Shown here piece after piece: positions 47,863 to 57,000 of a stretch of 64,000 nt of DNA. This stretch comes from Stictocephala bisonia (taxonomy: Eukaryota; Arthropoda; Insecta; Hemiptera; Membracidae). Each line of letters opens with the position of its first letter. Positions within the stretch are counted from its first letter, which is position 1. Location: positions 25,904 to 89,903 of the forward strand of contig JAQJVL010002604.1 of assembly GCA_035578905.1 (NCBI GenBank), given 5' to 3'. Under the pieces are notes generated by a model. It saw only the letters and a program-made list of their open reading frames with translations, did no database searches and had not been told where the DNA came from. The position numbers and the translations under genes were made by a program.

Positions 47863-48787
47863 ATGGATACTTTACCAATTGAGGTTAAAATGCAGATTTT
47901 ACTTAACCTACCCAATTGAACAAGTTAGTTTCATTACAGACTCGTATTTTTGGTTTCTTTTACGAGAAATAACACTAGTAATAAAAAGTTATAACAGTTT
48001 TCTTGTTTGGCAAACTATACAATTAATCGTACTCTTGGACAATGTGACTATGTGACGTCACTGTATGGTTAAAGCCTTATACCTCATGTCATATTGACGA
48101 GACCTTCCAAACAGTACATTTCAAAGTAGAAAGTGACGAACCTCGTTGGTTGTCATATTTTTTTTTTAAAAGTGAGGGTAAACACAGTTATTGTTTAAAA
48201 TTCTATCACGTTTTCCAATAGTGATTCTGAAAATTGACATCGGAAAGAAAGTCGATCTCAGTTGGCAATATCTAAGACAAACACAAAGGCGGGGATATAG
48301 TCCAGATTAAAAGACAAAGTACCACCACTTATACAAAACAGAATTATATGCACCGCTATCTTTGGACCCCCTTTTGGACAGAACTACATACACATGTATA
48401 TCTTCGGACCCCTTTTGGCATAACGAATACATACAAAACCATACAGAACTATATGCATTTATAAGTTTGAACCCTGAAATAGTAGAATCGTACCATATTT
48501 CGTCTTTTATTAAACAAAACGAAAGAATCATTGGTATCATAGTCCCGCAAACATCATGTATGTGTGATTGGCAGTTCGAAGATGAATGGGGGTTCGACAA
48601 TTACTTTGACGATTGTCATTATAGGGAAGTTTATTTAAATGGAAGAAACAAATATAGAGATACCTTACATCATTGGGACGAAAATAGACATGATCGGTAC
48701 TACTCTTTTCCTATAAATTTAGATTCATGCTTAAGAAAGTATTTTAGTAGTTTTTATACGTATATATATAAACAGACTCAGTTTTGA
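47863..48787 (+). pseudogene. F-box-like protein (frameshifted)
   Basis: ATG at 47863 opens with MDTLPIEVKMQILLNLP, a good match to the start of an F-box (LP.EV...IL..LP). A frame shift follows at about 47915. A second piece reads DVTVWLKPYTSC (48053 on). The C-terminal 141 codons (48362-48787) are open and rich in Tyr, Asp and His with no known domain, ending at 48787. Whether these pieces are one protein of about 300 residues is inferred from their spacing and lack of other starts. F-box proteins recruit targets to SCF ubiquitin ligases, so a host-directed role is plausible. Only one copy exists in the element. Confidence 0.5.
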
Positions 48788-48804
48788 TTTCATTCATTTA
48801 GATT

Positions 48805-49194
48805 ATGTCTGTAGGACAAGTTTGGACGGTGTCCTTGCCCTCTGAGGGTAATGTCAATGGCAAAGGACCACCGGGCGAAGGTTTTAAACTAACACCCGAA
48901 GGAAACTATGATATTGAAAATAAACGAATGGTTAACGTCGGTGTACCCATAGCAGACAACGATGTTGTTACGAGAACATACTTTGAGGCTAACACAATGC
49001 CAAACTTACAAAACAGCTATTCTGGCGCGTAACAAAAGAATAGAAAATTTAGCATCGCCAAAGGAGCTCGGAGATGCCCGTGAATTTAAAAACTATAGGT
49101 GAACAATGTGTACTGTACCAACAAAAAACAGTCAACGTAGGAGATAGGCTTATAACAAGGGTAAAGGACCCTACAGGTCCGAACCATGCAGCGA
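48805..49194 (+). pseudogene. Fibre/tail-spike-like repeat protein, truncated by fold-back
   Basis: ATG at 48805, 18 bp after the previous stop. A Gly/Pro-rich start (GNVNGKGPPGEGF) leads to repeats of the kind NKRMVNVGVPIADNDVVTRTYF and, after a frame shift at about 49025, NLASPKELGDA.NLKTIGEQ and RVKDPTGPNHAAT. The N..NV..P....D.V...Y pattern is that of trimeric tail-fibre and spike shafts in phages and virus-like elements. The frame runs straight into the inverted right arm at 49195, which replaces the rest of the gene. It therefore marks where the missing half of the element began. Confidence 0.55.
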
Positions 49195-49822
49195 CCAAGT
49201 CATCTTGTGTGTATAAATTTTCGTCGGGTTGCCTTTTAAATAATAATTCGTAAAGGCCTTCGGTTCCTCTGTACTGTACATTGTTCAAGTGAATGTTTCC
49301 TTCGTTGTCAAATGTAAGCAGTTGATTACCCACCATTAATTTATCACCGTCTATATGTGGGTCCGTAAAATATTGTCCATTTTATTCTTAACACCGACTT
49401 CGTCTTTAAAAGTTTGAACATGTAATTTTGTGTAATGGGCGCGTTAAATGTCTCTAATACGTACTGTGAAGCCTCGTGAAACTTTGCGGGGCTTTGTATC
49501 AATTGACTACTGAGGGTGGAGGGGGGAGACGATGTTTCAAACACTTGTGTGTTCCACGACGGTCCTTTTAGGTGTAGACATGTAGTCAGGCTTAAAATTA
49601 TCCTACTCGTCCACACTAGAGGTCCATTAGGCTCCTCCTTTGGTTCATTTTCCATCGCCGTTCTCTTTACTAAGTTCAGTCAAAATTGGTTTGTACTGTT
49701 TTTCTAATGTTTGCTCAGTATACATGTTAACCCAACTTGAAAGCGCGATACTTGCGGCGGTCAGCATCTTGCAACTGTACAATTCTTCTCGTAAGAGATT
49801 GATGTTTACTGTTTCGTTGCAT
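49195..49822 (-). pseudogene. Polinton-associated hypothetical protein, right-arm copy, C-terminally cut
   Basis: Counterpart of 46869-47846. ATG at 49822. The EGLYELLFKRQPDEN block is clean at about 49260-49215, but the frame then reads into the loop's fibre-like gene, so the YW..PNEL end is missing. Frame breaks occur near 49760 and 49600. Confidence 0.6.
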
Positions 49823-49877
49823 GTTTATAAAATGAATAAAAAATTTTCAAAGTTGTTCTTTTGTATAAATAAGAGTT

Positions 49878-50081
49878 TTACTGTAACATCAAACAAAGAC
49901 CGGATCTTGCTATAGGACGTGGGTAACCACGTCCATTAATGTAAGCTAAAAGCACCGGACGTATAATTCTTTCAACATCACGAATCCTACGTTTAAATCG
50001 TTCTCTATCCTGTTTTAACATTTCCTTGGGAATATAAAACACAGTTACTGTGTCATTAAAATGAACCTTTTTCTTTACCAT
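49878..50081 (-). CDS. PPP1R15/GADD34-like PP1-binding miniprotein (67 aa)
   Basis: An open 67-codon frame. Residues 2-15 read VKKKVHFNDTVTVF, a textbook RVxF-type PP1 docking site (KVHF) with the following hydrophobic pair. About ten residues later comes DRERFKRRIRDVE, a basic amphipathic helix. The same order, a KV.F motif, a short spacer and a D..RF.RRI helix, defines the conserved core of PPP1R15 (GADD34/CReP) and of its viral relatives. These bring PP1 to phosphorylated eIF2-alpha and reverse translational shut-off. Length and spacing agree with the short viral forms. By family knowledge it would act in the cytoplasm against the PERK/PKR-type stress response; that is inferred. Upstream, the GT-like gene runs up to it: TAATG overlap in the left arm, in-frame read-through here because of one extra base. 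Confidence 0.75.
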   Translation of the reverse strand: MVKKKVHFNDTVTVFYIPKEMLKQDRERFKRRIRDVERIIRPVLLAYINGRGYPRPIARSGLCLMLQ

Positions 50082-51290
50082 TACGGTAGTTTCAACTTGT
50101 CTAAAAAATAACGCTCCCGTTTTTTTTTTTCTTCTCAAAAAAACGAATTAAATTTTTTTTAAGGAAACACCTTTTCCCTCAAAGTCCAGCCCTTGTAAAA
50201 TAAACGGGCTCACTCGGATGTTCCCAAAACCCCTTAATGGCCCTTCCCCTTCCCGTTTAAAAATCCTTGAATTTTATAAGTTCGCCCCCAACCGTGTCCC
50301 AATTTTTGGAAAATTCACTACAGAAAACCGTCGGGTTTTTAAATGTTTTATCCATAAATGATTTTTAATTTTTTGATAGGCTTACGGGCAACAAACCCTT
50401 AAAAATTTTTTAAAAAAAGGTTTTTAAAAAATGTTCAAAAACCCGAACTTGTTTAGTTTTGCACCAGTAAAGTTACGCCACTGTTCTTTGGTTTTATGAT
50501 TTGTAATTGTAACCCTTTGTTTTCAAGCTAAAACCGAATTTATTACAATGTTTTGCGAGCGTAGGTAATGATGATTTTGAAAAAACCCACAGTTTACAGT
50601 CCTTGGGCTAGGTTGTTTGCACCAGCAAATGGTTTTTTCCTTGTACTATCTGGTAGGACCCCAGACGGCTGTGCGGCAAAAGAAACATTATAGCTCACAT
50701 TCAAATAGCAATTGGACTTTATTAACTGCTCGTAAATCCTCGTGGGGGGAGCGGATGGGAATTGTTCTCCTTCCGTCACGTGCACACATCTGCTAGCATG
50801 TGGGAGTTTGCATGAGTAATCTAACAGCTGCATGTACACATGTGCAAAATTTAAGCTCCCATGACGGTTCAGCCAGTGGTAGAGCGACATAGTTAAATAT
50901 ATCGGGGGAAACGGTCTAAATCTTGAAATCATATTTTGAGGTTGTCGAACCGTAACAGTTTAACATGTTCTCATGGTAGATAACTAGTTGAAAGTGTACT
51001 CCTTGCTCTTCACTTTTTGTTAAAAACCGTATCCACAATTCACGATTGTACATTCTTTCACTCGAGGATATCATTAATAGTACAACCGCGGGTGTTTGTA
51101 AAATTGTATGTTTGTGTCTCCAACATCTGTTGTTAAATTTACTCAACTTTCTACTACAATAATTCCCACAAAACCTTTTTTTATCTGCGTAATACTTTGT
51201 GCATAAATTTGAACTTATGCGTGTCTTTACCTTACACTCTGGTTTCTTAAACTGGGCAATGTCGTTATAATAGTAGAAGCGCACCATTTT
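50082..51290 (-). pseudogene. Cys-rich protein with possible GT14 (core-2/I-branching) fold
   Basis: ATG at 51290 (MVRFYYYND). A Cys/His-rich N terminus follows (LCTKYY...FCGNYC...RCWRH, about residues 28-58), then VVLLMISSSERMYNRELW, a VHFQLVIYHENM strand and, after a frame shift at about 50925, RFRPFPPIYLT. Then come HGSLNFAHVYMQLLDYS, ASRCVHVTEGEQFPSAP and RIYEQLIKSNCYLNVSYN. That run resembles core-2/I-branching (GT14) enzymes: a Rossmann-like start, T...GS..F....LL, then an LSE.C.P...P..IY block. A C-terminal block (NNLAQGL onward) continues, then passes through the poor patch 50110-50480 before the end. I recall similar uncharacterised proteins in insect Polinton-like elements. Function unproven; a structural comparison would decide. 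Confidence 0.45.
50110..50480. other. Poor-quality patch in right arm
   Basis: The corresponding left-arm sequence (46220-46590) is coding. Here it is drowned in T, C and A homopolymer extensions (for example CCCAAAACCCCTTAATGGCC). Same style of degradation as 44030-44950 and 1-13,000. Confidence 0.7.
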
Positions 51291-51339
51291 GTAACCTGTC
51301 ACTAACTGATGTTGTAAATTAAAGTTGACCGTATTTATA

Positions 51340-52027
51340 TTACGAGACTAAATAACTTGTCAAAACCAATTCTGTATCTCCCTTTATCCATTCACAATCC
51401 TTACTAATACAAATAAAACTGTAATTATCTTTCCAAGCTAAAGCGCACATTTCTTTAAACTTTTCAAAAGTCATGTCCGTATTTACATGGTCATTGTACA
51501 CATGTTTGAGATTTGTTTCGTCCTGTTTGAATAAAATAATCAAGTTTGTATTATCTCTCACCAACTGTTTAGGTATCCTACTGTAGGTTTGTCCTATATA
51601 AAAGGAATCAATGTTATTTATGTCGACCCATGGTAAAGTAGTTGCGTATATTATCGTGTTTTTCACACGCAATGTCGTCAAAAATCATAATAGAATTGTT
51701 TTTAGCTTCTTTAGGCGGTAAGACTTTAGTGTTTTCATCAAATACAAAGTAACCAATTTCCTTGGGTAAAACACTTTTTAAAAAATTGATACTTGGGTTG
51801 GTGTAGAGACTTTGAGAAAATGTAAACATTTTCAAACCTTAAATCCATTTGGATCGAACAACATGTTGAACACAACGTTTGTTTTGCCACAATTACTAGG
51901 TCCAGCCACTATGCACCTTATAGTGGAGGGAAATAATGGACCATATTTAAATGCCACTACCTGTGCGTATAGTGTACATGTCAAAGTTTTCAACTGGAAG
52001 TTTAGTCGTCTGTTCAATAACACGCAT
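51340..52027 (-). pseudogene. A32/FtsK-type genome-packaging ATPase, two frame breaks
   Basis: Start ATG at 52027. The Walker A motif IVAGPSNCGKTNVVF is at about 51910-51866. FVFDENTKVLPP and the Walker B block SIMIFDDIACEKH lie at about 51750-51680. The C-terminal 113 codons (51681-51343) contain a RIPKQLVRDNTNLI stretch, the usual sensor region of A32-like ATPases. Frame breaks fall near 51960 and 51835/51650. The family powers DNA packaging into capsids in Polintons, adintoviruses and large DNA viruses. Its presence alongside the apparent absence of capsid genes is notable. It sits between the integrase and the GT-like gene. Confidence 0.8.
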
Positions 52028-52065
52028 TGTTGAGTTATGAATGAAAGTGTAAGGGAAGTCTTTAT

Positions 52066-52988
52066 TTATACCAAGTCATTCTTGTTCACCCATGTATTGT
52101 GTTTACCGTCGTACCCTAACCACTTTACAAGTACTTTGTCTCCTTTTTTCCTTATTGCTTTTTCTACCAAGTATACATCATCTGTTTTGGATTTCTGTAG
52201 CTCTTTTTCGTAGAAACTTCCTTTAATAACGTCACCGGTATGGTCTTTTAGGAGGTAGGTTGTAGGAATAGTAGTTTGGACTTTGTACACAGTAAATATC
52301 TCGTTAGTCCAGTTGGGTAGGTTATCCTTTGTCAAAGACTTTTTTATACTTACTTATCCTCACCTTGTCACCTACTTTAAAACGGACCCTTTTTATCCAC
52401 TTTCTTGTATTTTTGTCTGTTTTTATAATGTTTTTTCTGACTATAGTTTTCATTTCTTTTGTTCACATGACTTGGAGCCATGCCAATAGTTTTGTGTTTT
52501 CTTGTGTTGTACTCTTCCAATAGGGAAGGTAGCATCTTGACCCACTGATACTTACCTTGCTCTGTGAACTTTCGCCACATTAATGCTTTGAGACTGCGGT
52601 TGAACCGCTCTACGATGGACGCCTTCTTGTCACTGTAGCTCGAGTAATGGTTTATACCATAGCTATTCATCAACTTTGTAAATCCTGCGTTGTAAAATTC
52701 TTTACCCGCATCAGTTTGTAAGTGTTTCATTTTATTCGACTTTAATATGGGTGTAATGGCTTTAACGATTTCTGGTCCAGCCTTGTCTTTTAATGGAACA
52801 GCAAAGGCTAAAACAATTTATTATTGTTAAGGTGTACTTGTACCCTCGGTTTTGTTTAGAATAGGGTATCATTTCAACCAAGTCCGCTTGGAACAAGTCT
52901 TGTATTCCCTTAACTTCTACAGGTCTAGTAGGGAATCTTTTCTAACTGGAGCATGTAGCTCTCTTGCTATCTGCTCTCTTACACTCAT
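52066..52988 (-). pseudogene. Retroviral-type (Polinton) integrase with C-terminal chromodomain
   Basis: ATG at 52988. The N terminus (SVREQIAREL) breaks near 52940. The rve-type core follows: QADLVEM with the first Asp, YKYTLTIINCFSKYAFAVPLK, then LQTDAGKEF with the second Asp (52715) and ASIVERFNRSLK with the Glu (52630). The clean 117-codon piece (52730-52377) covers the last two. A further piece (52335-52066) ends in a chromodomain, DKVLVKWLGYDGKHNTWV. DDE core plus chromodomain is the standard Polinton integrase layout, which makes the 6-bp duplications. Three or so frame breaks. The promoter side contains the 39-bp repeats. Confidence 0.85.
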
Positions 52989-53202
52989 AATGGAAGAATG
53001 GAAGGGTTTAGGTAAAGTTTAACAATTTATTTGGTTTTTTTGGTGTATGGAGCCCCATCCTCGCTCCATACGGTGACAGTCGACCATAAAAATAATATAA
53101 ATAAAGTTCACTGCCTCCCTGCCAATTCTAAACCCTTTCACACACCCTGGACCTACGGATACTATCCAGCCATAGAGTGTCCTTTCACACACTCATTCAA
53201 TC

Positions 53203-53330
53203 ACATTCGCTTTTGGATACGGGTTTTCACACCCCAGAGCCACATTCGCTTTTGGATACGAGTTTTCACACCCCAGAGCCACATTCGCTTTTGGATACGG
53301 GTTTTTACACCCCAGAGCCACATTCGTACA
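53203..53330. repeat. 39-bp tandem repeat, right arm
   Basis: Three units beginning CATTCGCTTTTGGATACGGG, then a partial fourth. Because 39 is 13 codons, every frame repeats a 13-residue peptide, which explains the open frames here. It lies between the integrase start and the BIR gene end. Copies within and between arms are nearly identical. Confidence 0.85.
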
Positions 53331-53366
53331 GTCAACCAATCCATCTCATTCAGACCGTAAAAGGGT

Positions 53367-53785
53367 TTAGTTATTTCCACAAACATCTCTACCAGCAAAT
53401 TGTATTAAAGGTAGGCCATTAACAAACCTACAGTTTGGAGAGTATTTTTTATGTTCATCAAATGGAACATCACCCTCTTCCCAACATCCGATATGGTATA
53501 CCACATGAGAAACAGCGAACTGCGTCGCTATAAATTTAAATAATAAAAGCCAGCTTTTACCATTACATGTGGGTTGAGGAATGGGACTGGCCAATTTAGA
53601 AAAGTGTCCAGCCTCACGTTTTCAAAGTGATACTGTGGTGGACCGTCTTTTTTAGAAAAGTAAATTTGTATCAAGTATTGTTGAATTGATTTTGGAAGTT
53701 CTAATTGTTTAATTTCAAAAAAGTTATTAAAATTTTTACATAGTTCCACTGCAGCGAGAGAAGCAAGTGAACCGATTGGCGCCAT
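53367..53785 (-). pseudogene. BIR-domain (IAP-like) protein, one frame break
   Basis: ATG at 53785. A Leu-rich N terminus leads to the BIR opening RLDTFLNWP and the AGFYYL block (residues about 60-84). A frame break at about 53535 interrupts the Cys-x2-Cys part. The rest, GCWEEGDVPFDEH and SPNCRFV with the zinc-binding His and Cys, continues in the other frame to the stop at 53367. Total about 140 residues, a single BIR and no RING finger. BIR proteins of insects and insect DNA viruses bind caspases or IAP antagonists and block apoptosis. That role is inferred here. The left-arm copy is broken at different bases, so the ancestral gene was probably open. Confidence 0.75.
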
Positions 53786-53862
53786 TAGTGCAAGTGACGC
53801 AATAAGAACAGGATGTGGGAAAGGAAGGAGTGGTGGGGGAAGGGAATGTCAGTCAGTCAGTA

Positions 53863-53997
53863 ATGGAGCGTTTAGAGATACAGGAACGTATTGATGGACT
53901 TCATAGAAGTCTGGAAGTCAATCTTGTTGTTACGACATTACTTTTTTGTACTGTACTTATTATTTTTTTCATGTACATCATGGGTGAACTTTTTTAA
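53863..53997 (+). CDS. Possible 44-aa single-pass membrane miniprotein
   Basis: ATG at 53863 opens a short frame with a polar start (MERLEIQERIDGLHRS) and one hydrophobic helix (LVVTTLLFCTVLIIFFMYI). It is convergent with PolB, whose stop lies 10 bp away. It is the only frame on this strand in the arm, and the mirrored left-arm sequence (42410-42545) preserves it apart from indels. It could be a small virion or holin-like membrane protein, or a chance frame. Confidence 0.35.
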   Translation: MERLEIQERIDGLHRSLEVNLVVTTLLFCTVLIIFFMYIMGELF

Positions 53998-54006
53998 GGT
54001 ACGTTT

Positions 54007-57000
54007 TTATTTTAGTTTTGGTTTTTTAGTTGTGTAATCATGGTCGTGTTCTAAAGATCGTTTTTTACTAATAATGTGATGTCCGTAGGCTAAAGTATCT
54101 ATGCCGTTTTCCAAAATGTATCTTTTATCGTCAAAGGGAGATAGTGATAATTTTGAAATATTTTGCGTGTAAATGTTATGTTTGTCACTGCGGATATTTA
54201 GAGTTGATGTTGTTTTTAACGTGTGGTTAAGCAAACAGTCTTTATACATTTGGTGTTTTAGGTGCTTTTTTATCGCGACTCGGGGGACGCCTTTAGCCAC
54301 CTTCTTTTCCTCTAGATCTGAGTTTAAAACAGAGTAGCATTTCGCTCTCAAGCCAATTATTTCCCTAGCTGGATTTGAATTTAACTCGTCTTTAAATTTT
54401 CCTAACACTTTTTTGTTTACATTACTATAACATGGGTGGCTAGGTGGATAGTCTGAAGTATCAAAAAGGTGTAATTCATTTTTCATGTCCGCATAGACAT
54501 CCGGAGTATATACGTTGTAGAATAGTGAGTCTGTATCAGTCATGCAAAGCTTAACGTTTTTCCCGTACTTTGTAACTGCCCAGTTGAAATGAAAGTTATA
54601 CATTATTAATTTCGAAATTTCTAAAACTGTAAATCCAACATAAATGGGTCTGTTTAAGAAGATGGTTTGTTTTTTTAAAGCCAATCCCGCGATATCTTTA
54701 TTGTAAGCAAAGAAAGTCTTGAGTCTGGGACTAGCTGTCCATTTTACCAATTGTTTCTCGTTATTTACAAGTTTAAAATCAATACGTGACCTAACATTTT
54801 CCAAAGATTTACCATATGTGGCGTTGTTCATTAACTTAAAAAAATCTTTTTCAAAGTTATTTTTAGACTGTTTTCTTTTTTCGGTATTGAAGTTAATAAA
54901 TGGGGCTAACCAGGCAGACTGTTTAAAGCTAAGAACTCTGTGTATTTTAGTCAGTACAAGTCCAAGTTCGAGGTAAAGTTTCAAAGTGCGGTAGTGTACA
55001 ACGTACTTGGTTTTGTCAGAGAGAGTAGTCAGTAGTTTTTCAGTCTTGGGAGGTTTATAGTCGAGTTCGTCTAGCAAGTCCCTACAGTATGTCGATAGCA
55101 TGTCGTATGTCACCACTTTTCGTTCGGGGGCCAGTGGAAAGTCAGAATGTAAGTCGTGTAAATGGTCTGGGTAGTGTAAGTCAACCTCTAAAATGTAACC
55201 TATGTCAGAGTCGTCGGGTACGTTTGTAATGTCAATGTCCTGTGGGTCGATCCAGTTAAAGCCAGACTCTGGGAGTCTATCGGACATGCTGGTTCCGTAT
55301 AAATTATTACAATCGAGGTAAAGTAGGTAATTTGTGGGTTTTGTGTTGTCAAAGTTGGGTAAGTAGGGATTGTTGGCCTGGGCGTACCGGTTAGGTATCA
55401 TGGAGACACCGCCCCGGATCCCAGACTCAACAAACAAGTGTTGATCAATGTCTGTGAGTAATTCAAGATGTACGTCTGTCATCTTTAGCATGGAATTCCA
55501 TGCCAGTCCGGGGGCAGAGTAGACGTTACAGGGGTCAATCCCGTAGTAAGTCATACTTGTCGTCCTAAAATTTTCAAACACATCGGCAAGTAATAACACG
55601 TCTGTCAGTAGGTAAAGGTCGTGGTACTGTTTCATTGAAGTCATGTCAAAAGTATTCCACACAGTCTGTGCGTGTAAGTAGTCTTCGTCAGTGATATGTG
55701 TTTTGGTCAGGTCGTTGTAGAACGCCTCCTTGGGAGGCAGTTCAGTATCGTTAAATTTTGATTGATTGGTCATGTAAGTGTATGGAAATACACCTTTGCG
55801 TAGAATTAGTTCAGTATTAGTCATACACTGCCCTAAAATTTTGAATTTGGAAGCCCCGTCAGAAACTAGGTTGGAGACGAGTGTGTCCAAAGAGGCGTTA
55901 AGGAACTGTAAAGAATCCAGGAAACGAAGTGACTCAAGGGTGACTGAAATGTACCGCTCACTAGTTGTAGCGATACATAACAGTTTTTCTTTTTTGAATT
56001 TGCCTAGCCCTTGGATCAAGTGGTGGCAGTCATAACCTCTGAGGTTATGGAAAAAGACTGGAATGTGATCGGGAACTTTATAGTTTAAGTTACATGAATT
56101 GTGGGCGGGTCCCAAGAACTCACCCGTTAAATGATTATGGTTGGCCACTTTGTCTCCGTCTAAAGGTTTTTGACAAAGGTGACAGGTGGTAGCATTTTTG
56201 AAAACAATTTTGTCTTGTGGAGACATATTAATAGGAATATTTTTATGAATAATTGGTAAGAGCTCTTTAGACTCCTCAATCAAACAATTTAGAAAAGTAT
56301 CTACAACGTCGGGGCCGCTATAGACTTTGGGTTGTTTTACTGGTTTGCCATCACTGTCAATAATTACGTAACAAAAACCAGAGGGGACGTGGTGGGCAGT
56401 GTTTGTAGTGTGTGAAGTAGTAGGGTCATTCAGTGCTGTGTCGATTGGAACGACAAAGGACTCGAAGTCACAGTAAATGGTAAATGGGACTTTGTGAGTA
56501 AGTGTGTAGTTTTTAAAATACATAAGTTTTTCGTCTTCAGTAGGAAGTCTGGTCTTTTGTGCACCGTGTGGTGAACACAAAGGTAAGTGGTTAGTAAGTA
56601 AGTCTTTAGTCCAAAATCTGTGTAGGCAGTAGTCACAGTAGAACATAGCTGAACGGTATTTAGTTAAGTGAGCTAAAAGTCGAGACATGTTAGTGATTAA
56701 ACAGTAGTGGGAGGTAGTGTCAGTAGTCAGCAGTAACAAGTTTACGTGGTGAAGTCTGAATTTTTCTTTGGTTATACGCAAAGGATAAATTTCGTCTTTT
56801 TCAAATCCAAAGACATTTACGGATAAAGTGGGGTTCAATTTTTCAAATTTGTCTAAATCGGTAATTTTGACAGGATAGCTAATCCCGGACATGTTTAATT
56901 TAGATTCAAGTTTTTTGTAGTAGCTTATTCGCCTATTTCGGTCAGGGTACAGATGGGCAAGTACAGAGTAGAGGAAACATTTTTGATCGTCGTTCTTAAT

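Larger units (their letters stand above)
47499..49194. other. Single-copy loop of the Polinton palindrome
   Basis: The only part of the element present once. It contains the end of the hypothetical gene, the F-box-like gene and the truncated fibre-like gene, all on the plus strand. Its left edge lies at ...GATGACTTGG (47498). Its right edge is at CCAAGTCATC (49195), where the inverted arm begins in the middle of the fibre-like frame. Confidence 0.85.

Noticed and set aside
53031..53422. Overlapping open frames with 13-residue repeats (SHIRFWIRVFTPQ type), also 43033-43230
   Set aside because: They are the automatic translation of the 39-bp tandem repeat, open on both strands, with no independent coding evidence.
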